Below are positions 1-10,760 of a stretch of DNA of 64,000 nucleotides, piece after piece. The notes beneath the pieces are model-generated. The model saw only the letters and a list, made by a program, of their open reading frames with translations. It ran no database searches and was not told where the DNA came from. The position numbers and the translations under genes are program-made. The DNA is from Cryptomeria japonica (lineage: Eukaryota; Streptophyta; Pinopsida; Cupressales; Cupressaceae), in NCBI RefSeq assembly GCF_030272615.1, contig NC_081413.1:717669867-717733866 (forward strand), in the 5' to 3' direction. Position 1 is the stretch's first letter. Every line of letters starts with the position of its first letter.

Positions 1-746
1 TTATTTGTGTCTCTTGGTGGGAAAGTGTTCAACTATAGCTTTTTCAATTAATGTAACGTGATGTCATAAATACCTTGGGAAAAGAATCTTTGGAGAGGTC
101 AACATATGTTTGACCCGAAAATAAACTTCAGAGGGGTTTAAAATGGGTTAAATGAACATCTAGGGGTTGTTTAATAGGGTTTCCTAAAGCCCATAAGGTA
201 TACCTAAGGGTTAGGGGTAATTTTAGGCAAGTTTCTACTTCTAAGTGACCTTTTTGACATTCTAAAATTTGGCTTTTCTGAGTTGTGCGAAAATTGAAAT
301 TAGAAGTTTGAACCTAGTTGTAAACTTTCCTATTGGAATGGGAGTTCTCTTTCCCATTTTGTCTTACTTTCCTTTTTAGTTTTTAGAAACTTGTGAGAAT
401 TGAGAGAATGAGCTTCTTAAGAAAGAATTTAAAAATTTGAGGGTAATCACCCACTCTCCATTTTTGGAGACAAGAGAATTTTTTTGAAAAGAATAGAATA
501 GATCCGAATAGAAAATTTGGCTAAGGGTAGAAAAAGAAGATCCGTGGATTTGGGCAGCTCTTCCTCAAATATTATCCTACCTTTGGGAAGATTAAGGTTG
601 GTTTCATTATTCTTTTAAAATGACTTCTTTTCTTTGCATGTGTTTGAAAGTATGTTGGTGTAAGAAATCTGTTTTCTTGTATGCCCTTTTTAGGAATTTC
701 ATTTGGTATTTTGTATTATGTTTTGTCTGTGTTTTTGGGAGTTTTC

Positions 747-783
747 TCAAGACCTCTTACTCTTGGGAGAGAGGAGGATCTTG
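747..783. other. Stem-loop inside long LTR
   Basis: The two arms TCAAGACCTCTT and GAGGAGGATCTTG can pair, with a loop of about 13 nt. The right LTR copy has the same structure at 61,389-61,426 with better-matched arms. Its conservation between two diverged copies suggests a structural role, but the function is unknown. Confidence 0.5.
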
Positions 784-2054
784 TGGGTGGTAGCAGTGAC
801 AACCCTCGAGTGAGAGACTCTCGTTTTGAGAGCGATCACAAGGGATTTTTGTGTGACCCTTGCTGCATGGCCTGTTTGTGCAATGGGGGTCATAAGGAGG
901 GACATAAGGCTAGAATGCCTTGGGGGGCATAGGGAATAAGGGGTTGAAATTCTTGATGTATTTGTTGTGCCATGAGGTGGCTACATGTTTTCCATACTTG
1001 CAGTTCTCCTCAGGGTATTGGTCCACTACCACCCTTGAAAAGGTCATCACCAAAGTGTGGTGCAGAGTAGCCAAGTTGGGAGTGTGTTTGAAATTTGTGT
1101 GCTTCTCGCCTTCTATGTGTTTGCATGTTTGTTATCCGTCTAGGGCTTGGTTCTCTGAGCTCGGGGGTGGCTACCAGTTAGCCTAGGCTGGGAGGTGAGC
1201 ACTCCATGGTCATATTTGTGATTTATTATGCAGGAATGTTTGGAGAAAAGAATAGGACAAGTGCAAAGTTGCAGAAGATTATTGTTGAAGAAATCTAATT
1301 TCATTTGTAGTTATTAGTTTTGATAGGAGAAATACACCCTCATTCGTCGAAATGAGAGGCAAGTTGTAAATTTGAAATATAGACATGAGATTTGTTATTG
1401 TAGTTAAATAAAGAAACATCCTATAAATTTTGCAGAATATCTTTAGTGTTGTAAAAAGCTAGATATATTTCTATTTTCTGTTTTGAAAAGAGTTACTTTT
1501 GAATTGCATGCAATAGTCTTTGTAATATAAAAAAAAAAAATCAGTTTTATTTAATTCGGTGTTTGCTTTAGCTGTGAGATTGCAATCATTTTAATTGCAG
1601 AAAGTTGAGTTGTAGTTGTTGTTAGATTTTAGTTAAAATGATCTATTTAGTACAGTAGAAATAGAAAAATCAGTAAATGTATTTTTGCAGCAAAGAATAA
1701 TGTATTCCTAAATTAGGATCCCCTAAGTTCAGTAATAAAGTTTATTCAATGTACTATGATGAATAGATTAGTAAGAAAATTATTTGTCTCAGGCATCCAA
1801 AATGAAATTAGATAGAAAAGGCATAAGTAAAAACAATATAATAAAATAAAGTTTTGGAAAGAAATCATTTTTCCCATCTATATCCTCTTCATTTAAATTA
1901 GATACTAGAGCCTATTTATTTTAAATGGATGTCGCATGTAATTTATAAGTTCATACAAATATATAGTTTTAAGGCAGTTTACAAGTATTTCATTTTAACT
2001 AAGTTTGTTTTCATTTTTTTTTTTTTTTTTTAAATATAAGATAAAATGAGTTGG

Positions 2055-2056
<2 letters not shown>

Positions 2057-2130
<74 letters not shown>
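2057..2130. repeat. (TA)37 microsatellite
   Basis: An uninterrupted 74-bp TA dinucleotide run inside the long LTR. The matching region of the right LTR (near 62,430-62,460) has only a short TA run, so this is a local slippage expansion. Confidence 0.95.
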
Positions 2131-2133
<3 letters not shown>

Positions 2134-2314
2134 TTATCTAAATATGTATATTAAAAAAGGGGATGTATATCAATATATATATATAAATATATATTTATAT
2201 ATATTTATATATATATATATATAAAAGTATATCTATTTTTAAAAATATATATATATAAAAAAAAAAATTTATAACTTTTAAAAAAAAAGGGGTTTCTTGA
2301 ATGGTCACGGACCC

Positions 2315-2548
2315 CACTGTGTGTACACACAGTGTGGGCCTCACGACTCCCACTGTGTGAACACATAGTGCGGGCCGCGACTTTCACTATGTGGTCACAC
2401 AGTGTGGGCCGCTATGGCTCCCACTGTGTGGGCACACAGTGTCAGCCGCAGCCGCCACTGTGTGGACACACAGTGGTGTGGGCCGCCAGCGGCTCCCACT
2501 GTGTGGACACACAGTGGTGCCGCGCCGCCATTGTGTGGACACACAGTG
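2315..2548. repeat. Array of seven 20-bp palindromes in the long LTR
   Basis: Seven units of the dyad CACTGTGTGNNCACACAGTG start at 2315, 2351, 2385, 2422, 2456, 2497 and 2529. They are separated by GC-rich spacers, giving a period of 32-41 bp. The first is a perfect palindrome with a GTAC centre; the others have zero to a few mismatches. A homologous array of six lies in the other LTR at 62,697-62,896. The array is GC-rich in an otherwise AT-rich LTR. Each unit could form a hairpin in RNA or a cruciform in DNA, or be a dimer binding site; function is unknown. Confidence 0.9.
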
Positions 2549-3482
2549 GCGCCCTCGGCCCCGTCGCTCCCTTAAAACCTGCAACAAAAAAATTCATGGC
2601 CGCCGCCGATGGGTTTTGGCCTTGTGTTAAAATGCTAATAAAAAATATATATATATTAAACCTTAGCCCGGGTAGGGCTAGGGTAATAAAGTAATAAAAT
2701 AAAAAGGGGTAACTTAGGGCCATTTTATAATAAAAAAATCCCTAATTAAGGTTTGAAGGGCTTAATGGCTATTAAGTTGGAAAAATCTTTTAGAAGATTA
2801 TATATATATGTTTATATATTTGGGTATGTATTTATATAGAGTTTTAAATATGTAAATACCTCTATATGATATACTAATAAGAAGTTAAAAAAAAAATATA
2901 AATAAAGCCTAATCTTATATTTTTAATGTATTTAGTGTGACAAATACTTAATTATGCCCTAGTTAATTTAATTAGAGCATTATATTTTTTGTTGGATTTA
3001 AAAGGGATTAATTTAAGCACCTTTCATTTGAGGTTAGAATGGATGCTAGAAAAAAAATAAAAATTTAATTAGCTTTCTAAAGTCGATTAATAGCTACTCG
3101 TAATTAATTTTGCCCGTGTAAATTAAATTATCTAAATTAAATGACACTTTAAACGATTATTATAATTATTGATTTAAAAATGGATTCTTAGACTATATAG
3201 TCTTATTGGAGATTAAACTTATCTTCATCTTCTATTTTTAATGAGTTTGATTTAATTAATCTATTGACTAGGTATCTTGTGAAAATAAAATTAAATCATT
3301 TAGTTTTCCGCAAATACAATTTAATTAATTTCGATACTTGGTTTGTATTAGAATTAGCTCGAATATAAATATGGAAAATACATTAGTGCATGTCGTGTTA
3401 GCGAACTTGTTAATTAATTAGTATTATAAAAAAATAAAATAAAAAAATAATTCCGTTTTTGCCCTAAATTTTGGGCATGACA

Positions 3483-4046
3483 ATCAACCAATCAAACACA
3501 ATCATAACGGACTATTACATCAATTGTCTAAGTCTTAACGAGTATTTTTCTTCAAATACCTTGACTTCATCAGGCAATTACATCAATTGTCTATGTCACC
3601 ATCATGTCACTTTGATTCACTTACTCAAACTTTATCTTGTCCAAGCAAACAACTGACATCAACTATCATGCTTTGACTCAACTGGGGCAATTAAACCGAT
3701 TGCACTAGATTGTCCAACCAATTTTGATCAATTGTATAGAATCAATCAAAATCACAACACCACATTTGCATCGTATCTCTTGCATAACCTATGGGTACTC
3801 ACTAGTTTGCCATTTCTCCTTATTCACTCTGTTTTCTTCCATTCTTTCACCGTTATTGCTAATTTCTTCTATTATACCTCCCCTCCACTTCTCGTTATTT
3901 TTTGAGAGATCGCCTAATTTTTTGGGCCATCTCTCAAGGGGGCATACCACCCACTAAATTAACATTTTTGGGGCATATTTCTTCACACCTATTTTTCTTT
4001 CTTTGAAACGATGCAATAAAACTGCACCGTCTCAAAGAGGGGCAAA
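3483..4046 (+). mobile_element. 3' internal end of Tat-like Gypsy element G0
   Basis: This 564-bp remnant lies between the end of the H-family LTR and a polypurine tract followed by a TGTAGACAC-type LTR. Its last part has the same order of landmarks as G1 before 41,682: a GGGGGCATA box, a TTTGGGGCA or TGGGGCA box, and then the tract AAAGAGGGGCAAA. No coding sequence is recognisable; the small open frames at 3471-3656 and 3724-3957 look random. The rest of G0 lies left of the window because the H-family element was inserted into it. Confidence 0.7.
4034..4046 (+). other. Polypurine tract of G0
   Basis: AAAGAGGGGCAAA directly abuts the LTR start TGTAGACAC. The identical tract stands at the same place in G1 (41,669-41,681). 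Such a tract primes plus-strand DNA synthesis and fixes the element orientation as plus. Confidence 0.85.
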
Positions 4047-4161
4047 TGTAGACACATAAATCTGTCCACTTAATCTTCTCCTATTAATTAAATAAATTAT
4101 TCAATTTATTTGATTTAATTAACTTAACCAAATTCAGAGCATTAATTAAATCTTCTCTCAC

Positions 4162-4606
4162 ATTTAAATAAATTAATATTTATTTAAATCCCCCAAAATC
4201 TCATCTCTCACATTTAAATAAATTAACATTTATTTAAATCACCTTTATCCTCCACCGACTTGCATTTTCCTACAAATGCAAGTTGTACAACTATTTTAAA
4301 TAAATAAATTATTTATTTAAAATCCTATTTATCCTCACCCACTTGAAACCTTTAATGGTTTCAATTAAAGTCTTCAAACTTAATGGCTTCCTTCTAGAGT
4401 CTTCTCAAGCCTTTAATGGTTTCCCTTAAAGTCTTAAAACTAAATGGCTTCCTTCTAGAGTCTTCTCAAGCCTTTAATGGTTTCCCTCAAAGTCTTCAAG
4501 CATTTAATGCTTTATCTTCCTTTTTCTCATGTAAATAAATTAAGAATTATTTAAATAAAATCCAAAATTCACATTCACATTTAAATAAATTAATATTTAT
4601 TTAAAT
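4162..4606. repeat. Three copies of a 28-bp AT palindrome in G0 LTR
   Basis: Units at 4162-4189, 4212-4239 and 4579-4606 read ATTTAAATAAATTA followed by its inverted complement, with one mismatch in the second unit. They lie upstream of the TATA box at 5269, in the presumed U3 region. They may be only AT-rich simple sequence, but the repetition of the same long dyad is notable. Confidence 0.7.
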
Positions 4607-5268
4607 ATTTATCCAAATGCAAATTACACCATTTAATTGAAATAAATGGTTTTATTTTAATTGAAAATCTCAAAATTCCTCCCACTTGCATTCTCCTACA
4701 AAATCCACTTGCATGCCTAAATCCATTCTAGATTCTTCTAACTCCTTCTAATTACCCTAATCCTATCCTAATCATTGTCACATTCCTAAATAAAAGGAAG
4801 TCACTTCTCAAAAACCTCCAAAGTCTCCAATAACCATTAAAGGTTTTATGTCTTCAAATGGTTAACCTCTAAAGTCTTCCAAACCATTAAAGACTCTTAC
4901 ATAACCATTTATGGTTAACTCACCTTTTACGTTTGGTCAGAGAATTTTCTCTAACTAAAACATCCTTTTGACTCATGGGTCTCTTCAAAGCATTTATTTC
5001 TTTGACTAAGGTAACCATTTAACCCTTGCACATTCATTTATCCCTTGGATAAAAGGAAAATCCATTAACCTAACCCTAACCCAACCCCCCAGGGTAACCA
5101 TCATGTCCCCTCAAGCATTTAATGTTCCTTATCTGTCCTCTCAAGCCTCCTCATGGTGACACTTGTCAACATGGGATTGGGTTGAAAGTCTCACATTGAT
5201 TGAATATCTTTAAATCGTAACCCTTGTTAAGATTGCTCAATCTTAACCCTTTATTTCCCTATTTCTTC

Positions 5269-5278
5269 TATAAATAGA
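5269..5278 (+). promoter_or_regulatory. Putative LTR TATA box (G0)
   Basis: CTATAAATAG. The same decamer is found in the related G2 LTR at 50,541-50,550, about 500 bp before the LTR end, and a weaker TATAAATT in the G1 LTR at 42,671. Conservation across LTR copies supports a core promoter role. No start site is demonstrated. Confidence 0.65.
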
Positions 5279-5689
5279 ACCCTTGTCCTCAAGCAAAGAA
5301 GGAAGCATTAGAGTATTGTTGTTATATTGGTATTAGCATAGAGCTTTTTCATAGCATCACTATCTACACTTGCATAGCATTTTTTTATCACATCCAACCA
5401 TCTTGAATCTCCATATGGCATCCATGGTTAGTGCTAAAAGTTGAGAGCTACACTCATTTGGGACTTGGAGAGGGGAGAAACAAGAGAGAAGCATCAAAAG
5501 ACATCATGGAAGCATCTTAGGGAGGCTCTTCTCCTTTCTTTTGTTTTGTTAAACTTCTTTCATGCTTTTTTGAAATCTCTTTTGATATGTTTGGAATGGT
5601 TTTCAGTTCTTTGTTTTGGTTTTATGGTTGAAACTAACTTATTAACATTGAACTTTGTTGTTGCCTTGTCCCCATTTCCATGACATTAG

Positions 5690-7624
5690 AGATAGCAAGC
5701 TACTCCTTGGTAGAAACATGCTCCAAGATAACATCTTTACTTTGAACTTTTTCCCTCAAGAAGTGAAATTTTGATTCAACGTGCTTAGTCCTTGCATGCA
5801 AAACAAGATTTTAAAAAATGGTTATTGCATTTGTATTATCACACAAAATCTTTATAGGTTCTAAGATTTTCATCTTCAAACCTTCCAAAATGTGCCTCAT
5901 CCACATTGCTTGTGTACAATTCATATAAGCTGCTATATATTCAGCTTCAGCAGTAGATTGTGAAGTGCAACTCTGCTTTTTACTACTCCATGAGACTAGC
6001 CTTTCTCCTAGAAAGAATTCTCCACCGGTAGTACTCTTCAGGTCATCAATATTTCCTGTCCAATCAGCATTTGTGTATGCTTTTAGATTAAAGTTTCCAC
6101 CATATGGATACCATAACCCATAGTCAACAGTACCTTTTAGATATCTAAAAATTCTCTTAGTTATCATCAGATGTGCCTCCTTTGGATTATTCTGAAATAT
6201 AGAAACAATACCAACTGCATGGGCAATATCTGGTCGACTGTGAACAACATAGTGTAGTTTGCCAATCATTGACCTGCATTTCTTTTCATCTACAGAATTA
6301 GATGCATCTTCCTTGGACAATTTACAACTTGTAACCATTGGGGTTCCAACTGGTTTACAATCACTAATACCAAAAGTCTTCAAAACCTCTTTCACATACT
6401 TAGATTGAGTAATGAAAATACCATTCTTCATCTTCTCTATTTGTAAGCCTATGAATTTTTTATTTCCCCTACTAATTACATCTGCAAAACAATTACTCAT
6501 GTCATCATTACATCTAAATATAATATCATGTACAAATACTTCATTGACCTATATATCATCTCCTTCAGACTTGAGATAAATGTTGCTGTCATCACTAGTT
6601 CTGGAAAAGCCTATCTTCATCAAATGAGTATGAAGCCATTCATACCATGCTCTAGGTGCCTGCTTTAATCCATATAAGGCTTTATGCAATTTGTACACCA
6701 TGCCTTCCTTATCTATCAATGCATAACCATCAGGGTGCTCTATATAAACCTCTTCTTCCAGTATCCCATTCAAGGATGCAGACTTAACATCCATCTAGTA
6801 TACCTTGAACTTCTTATGAGCTGCAAATGCAAGCAATGTTCTGACACCTTCTAGTCTTGCTATTGGTGCAAAAGTTTCTCCATAGCCTTCTCCTTCTTCT
6901 CACACATATCTTTTGCATACTAATCTTGCCTTATTCTGAACTACAACACCATCTTCATTTAATTTGTTTCTGAATACCCATTTAGTACCAATAACATTCT
7001 TGTTTACCGGTCAGGGTACAAGGGGTCCAAGTGTTGTTCTTCTCAATTTGTTCCAACTCCTCCTCCATATCTTTCACCCAATGATCATCACCAAATGCCT
7101 CCTTAGCATTTCTAGGTTCAAAGGTGGATATCATGCAAGAGTTCTCTCTTTTTCTCCTTCTAGTTAGTACTCCAGCATCCTTATCCCCAATTATCTGTTC
7201 AGGACTATGATTCAGTCTCACATACCTAGGAATAACATGATCATTCTCTTCAGGTTCAACTACTTCATTGTCATCTTCCTCTGAATTTATTTGTTTCGGT
7301 TGAACAAGTACATTAGGATTTGCTTTACCAATCTTTGATTTAATAGTTTCAGGTTCTAAAAGAAAAATGCAAGGATCTTTATCCTTCTTCTCAGAACTGG
7401 TTCCTTCTAATTTTTTAGGACATTCATCTACATGAACATCAACACTTTCAACAATTTTTTGTGTTCGGTTTTTGAAGCATTTATAGGCCTTACTATTGGT
7501 GGAATAGCCAAGAAATATGCCTTCATCACTCTTAGCTTCAAACTTTCTTATGTAGTCACCTCTTTTAATAAAACATTTTCTACCAAATATTTTAAAATAG
7601 CTAACATCAGGTGATCTCCCATAC
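5690..7624 (-). pseudogene. Copia A pol: integrase C-term, reverse transcriptase, RNase H (decayed)
   Basis: Minus-strand frames show, in order, the end of integrase (YFKIFGRKCFIKRG), the acidic linker with RYVRLNHSPEQIIGDKD, the RT start (EEELEQIEKNNTW), MDVKSASLNG, ALYGLKQAPRAWYEW, and RNase H with LVSWSSKKQ and STAEAEYIAA. The fragments are separated by stops (for example TAG before MDVKS at about 6,794) and frameshifts. The RT catalytic pair, FVDD in element C, reads FVHD here: the first Asp codon is CAT (6528-6530), so RT was dead even without the insertions. The frame stops after KE-stop-LA at 5690, where the G0 LTR begins, before the usual DIFTKPL end. The left edge is the junction with element X. 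Confidence 0.9.
7552..7624. repeat. Left copy of 73-bp duplication flanking element X
   Basis: Seventy-three bases starting GTAGTCACCTC and ending CTCCCATAC are repeated without a mismatch at 15,673-15,745, immediately right of element X. Both copies encode the same minus-strand integrase piece of Copia A (around YFKIFGRKCF). This is a target duplication far longer than the 5 bp normal for LTR elements. Confidence 0.95.
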
Positions 7625-7626
7625 CA

Positions 7627-8791
7627 TACTTATCAAATTGCCATTAGTTTTATATACAAAGTCATTCTATATACTCTAGTCGGTTACCCCTATTGAAATA
7701 TTTAGTCGGTATGAACAGCCTAGTCGGTTACAGAAGGAAAATAGTCACAAAGCCCAGTATACACCGAGCTGTCTACCGAGTGTTATTTCATGTCTACCGA
7801 GCAATAAAGATAATACACCGAGTGAAACATGTTACCAAATTCATTGAACCTGGACACACATATGAAAACGTGTTACAAGATCGAGGCACATAGAACCGTT
7901 ATCACATTGGAAATTGCACATACAGATTTTGTATAATTTTGAGGTCATCTAACCAATGAAATATTTTGCATGGATATTTATTCGAGAAATCATGTTTGTA
8001 AGATCAAAGCAATGAATCAGATCACCAACATAAGAAGTCTATTTATACAACATGAATTTAGGGTTAGAAAGAGGTGTGAATATGAGAAATGTGTATGAAG
8101 CAAGACTTATGTGATACATGAGAAATCACAGAGTATTATGACTATTACAGAAACACAGAGGTCACCGAGAAGGTTATCAGAGAACAGTCATGGAACAGAG
8201 TAAACAAAAGGGTTTACCGAGTTACTTTATGAGTTACCGAGGTATGATATAGGCAAGGTAATCTTATTTTGAGCACATAGAATCTGCTACAACATTTCAG
8301 ATGTAAAGTTGCAGATATTTGTAAAGTCTTATTATAATATTTTGAAGTTGTAAGAGAAACCTTTAACAGGGTAAAAGACTCTAACCAAGTCTATAAATTG
8401 TAAATCCTTTAACCAGGTGCTACACTTATATAGTGTTGTATAAATCCTTTAGTAAGGTAGATCTAACTGATCTTAATACTCCTAACAGGGTAAGCTATCA
8501 GAAATAGCTAAATGCAGCTCTAATCAAGCACTCTTTATTATTGCAGTAGTGAAGTTGTGGGTGCCATCCCCACTGCAGTTTTTCTCTCTAACCAAGAGTT
8601 TCTGCGTGACCAAAATATTTGTGTTATGGAGTGAATCATGTATGAATGTTATATGTTGATTACAGTTTTGTTTTATGTTACTGCACTATTCTGTTTATGC
8701 ATAATAGTAAAGATATTATTGAGAAAAGGATTTGAAGTATTGATTCACCCCTCCCCTCTCAATACATTAGCTTTCCATATTGGGCCTAACA
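7627..8791 (+). repeat. 5' LTR of element X
   Basis: Matches 14,490-15,672 over its whole length, with scattered transitions and a 12-bp indel near 8090. It lacks the terminal TGTTAC. It ends GGGCCTAACA before the PBS. The U3 part has four ACCGAG words at 7763, 7775, 7796 and 7817 and three more near 8165-8240. A TATA-like TATTTATACA is at 8040. Near the end there is a pyrimidine-rich box that pairs with G-runs in the opposite-strand LTRs of A and C. Confidence 0.9.
8040..8049 (+). promoter_or_regulatory. Putative TATA box, X 5' LTR
   Basis: TATTTATACA, conserved in the 3' LTR at 14,909-14,918. It is followed within a few bases by the same transcript-like sequence in both copies. Assignment rests only on sequence and position. 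Confidence 0.5.
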
Positions 8792-8792
8792 A

Positions 8793-8805
8793 TTGGTGTC
8801 AGAGC
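8793..8805 (+). other. Primer binding site of X
   Basis: TTGGTGTCAGAGC starts one base after the LTR end. It differs by one base from the initiator-Met tRNA complement TTGGTATCAGAGC seen in A and C. Confidence 0.85.
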
Positions 8806-8853
8806 TTGAATCTTGGAAAAGGGTTTAACTACCTAAAGAAAAAGATCTTATCA

Positions 8854-10206
8854 ATGGAAGGCTATAAACAATCTCGAAGGATTGTGTATCTACAAGAAGA
8901 GCTGGATAATGCAAATCAAGTGATTACAGACATGTAAAGGCAAATGCAAAAATCTTTGAAAGTAAGGAGAAGATTATTTGATGACTTGTAGGATTCTCAA
9001 GAGTTAGTGGAACAAATCGAGACATCATCTGAGAACAGTATATCTGAAGAAATTGAAGAAATGATTGGAATGTTGAAAGAAAAGAACAAAGCATTGACTA
9101 ATCAACTAAAAGCAATGAAAAGAGAACATGAACATTTTAGTACATAGATGACTGAAAATCTAGATGCATTAAGGATAGCCAGGGATAAAGCAAGAGATCT
9201 ACAAAGAGAGAAACAACAACTTGAAGTCTTAGTATCTGATAAGATTGATGAAATCATAAGGCTAACTAGTATTCAACAAAATTTGATAGATCAACTAGGT
9301 TATACACATCATGAAGCAAATCTAAAAAATGATGAGAATCAAGCATTGAAACTTGAAGTATCAAGGTTGAGCAATGAACTTGAAACAAAGAAGAAATCCA
9401 AGGAAACACTGAAGAAGAGTTATGATGCATCAAAGATGTTGGATGAGAAACTAAAAATAAGATGACCCTACAAAGAAGGAGGACTCAGTTACAAAGGAAA
9501 AGACTCTACCGAGAAGGGAATCTGTACTACCGAGAGAGGAGAATCATCAAAACAAGTTGGAAAAAGGAATAACATCAAAAGGAAGAAGCCTATTTGCTAC
9601 TACTGTGGAAATCAAGGTCATACTGCCAACATGTGTCAAATTAGAAAAGGTAAGCAACCGAATACCACAAAAACCAATGGTTATTGATACAATTGCAATA
9701 AATATGGTCACACATCTAATCAATGTAGGACAAAGTCTGTTAACAATTATCAGAAGGCAAAATTCAAAGGGTTTTGTAAAAATTGCAATAGATATGGACA
9801 TAGTACCGATAAGTGTTGGTTTAAGCAAAAGAACCACATGTGGTCTACACACCGAGCAAATACTAGAGGTTACCGAACTCACACAGATCCTTATCGATAA
9901 TATTCTGCAGTACCATGGGATTGCAATACAAGGATATGGTGTGAATGTTGTGGAAGATATGGACATATAAGTGCCAACTACTTTATAAGGTTTGGAATGA
10001 ATAACCGAAGATCGTGGAGAAATCTTGGTATGGCATGTTTTCATTGTCACAAAGTTGGACACTTGGCTGGAGATTGGAGAGATCAACCTAGAAAAGACAT
10101 TGAGGAAATAAAAGAGAAATTAAAGATGATTTGGAGAAAGAAGGAAATTGTGTCAAATAAAGAAAGCGCCTTACCTACCGAGTTAGGTGCTCCCACTCCA
10201 AATTGA
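8854..10206 (+). pseudogene. X ORF1: coiled-coil protein with five CCHC zinc knuckles (decayed)
   Basis: A single reading frame of about 450 codons runs from ATG 8854 to TGA 10204, broken by stops near 8936, 8988, 9145, 9463, 9688 and 9898. Residues 1-200 are a strongly charged coiled coil (for example KEKNKALTNQLKAMKREHEH). Then come five knuckle modules: CYYCGNQGHTANMC, a second whose first Cys is now TGA, CKNCNRYGHSTDKC, a fourth with Tyr for the last Cys, and a fifth (CFHCHKVGHLAGDW) with Trp for the last Cys. Copia gag proteins normally have one knuckle. The UBN2-type helical gag domain seen in C and D is absent. It is likely a nucleic-acid-binding gag-like protein; role inferred. Confidence 0.8.
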
Positions 10207-10760
10207 TCGGTAAAGGTATGAAGGGGCTGCATTCTCACAAGGTTAAATCTTAAACAGTTCCTATCTTAGTATGTACTGAATTCAAAATTTGCATAGTAAG
10301 ATGTAGTAGTAAGCTTGAAATTCTATCAAAGTCTTTTTGAGCACTTTACAAGAAAACTGTTAAGTTGGTGAATTCAGGAAGCCTGTCAAGTCGATATATG
10401 AAGGAAATCTGGTTACTCGGTTAAAGCACAAAAAAAGGGAAATAAAATTAAGTGAATCGAGTGCATTTAATGTCTTTGACCTAACTTGCACGGAGCCTGA
10501 TAAGGTATTTTTGAGTACTTAAAAGGTTTTTCGTGGTCATTTTCATTCACTAAGTTTTCGAGAAGCAGAGTAGAGTGAATCAAGGCGATCAAACCATCTT
10601 CAAAGCAAAATCTAAGGTATTTACATTGAATCTCATCGCATTGCTAAGCTAGTTTACTGAACTCATTATGTTGTTATTATCTGCTGAGTGTGAAGCGTCT
10701 ACCATTTGTTTAGTTCTCAAAACCCTAAGGTTCCTGTGTCAATTTTTATCTGAAATCAAA
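10207..10760 (+). other. X spacer between ORF1 and ORF2
   Basis: About 550 bp with no convincing coding sequence. A small in-frame extension upstream of ORF2 (from ATG 10,668) is possible, but the ATG at 10,761 is followed by a better protein-like sequence. I see no splice or promoter signal I would defend. Confidence 0.5.

Larger units (their letters stand above)
1..3482 (+). repeat. Long Gypsy LTR (H family), 5'-truncated by window edge
   Basis: This block is repeated, with many differences, at about 60,640-63,694. Both copies end in the same GGGCATGACA. The right copy is a complete LTR followed by a tRNA-iMet-type primer binding site. This left copy is followed by unrelated sequence with no primer site, so it is a 3' LTR or solo LTR on the plus strand. 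About 690 bp at its 5' end lie outside the window. It contains a long TA run, a palindrome array and a stem-loop, listed separately. The short open frames at 681-932, 920-1186 and 2205-2723 have no protein logic and are not genes. The expected 5-bp target copy on the right would be ATCAA at 3483-3487; its partner is outside the window. Confidence 0.85.
4047..5685 (+). repeat. 3' LTR of Tat-like element G0
   Basis: A 1,639-bp LTR beginning TGTAGACAC and ending CATGACA. Long stretches match the G2 5' LTR (49,636-51,043), for example the regions rich in AACCATTAAAGG and AAAGTCTTCCAAACC. It contains a TATA box and three copies of a 28-bp AT palindrome. It is inserted into the RNase H frame of Copia A, whose reading resumes at 5686-5690. 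The five bases after it are TTAGA, the expected target copy; the other copy is outside the window. Confidence 0.85.

Noticed and set aside
681-1186. Two overlapping plus-strand open frames in the left LTR
   Set aside because: They lie within a repeat present in two LTRs, are not conserved in frame between copies, and have no protein-like pattern.
2315-2548. CRISPR-like array (repeats with spacers)
   Set aside because: Spacers are only 12-21 bp, the repeat is a full palindrome, the context is a plant LTR, and no cas genes exist.
2205-2723. Several open frames on both strands with repeated CVHTVAA or CPHSG words
   Set aside because: They are translations of the palindrome array; the repeats in the peptide only mirror the DNA repeat.
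9547-10086. A 179-codon minus-strand open frame
   Set aside because: It is the shadow of the zinc-knuckle part of X ORF1 on the opposite strand.
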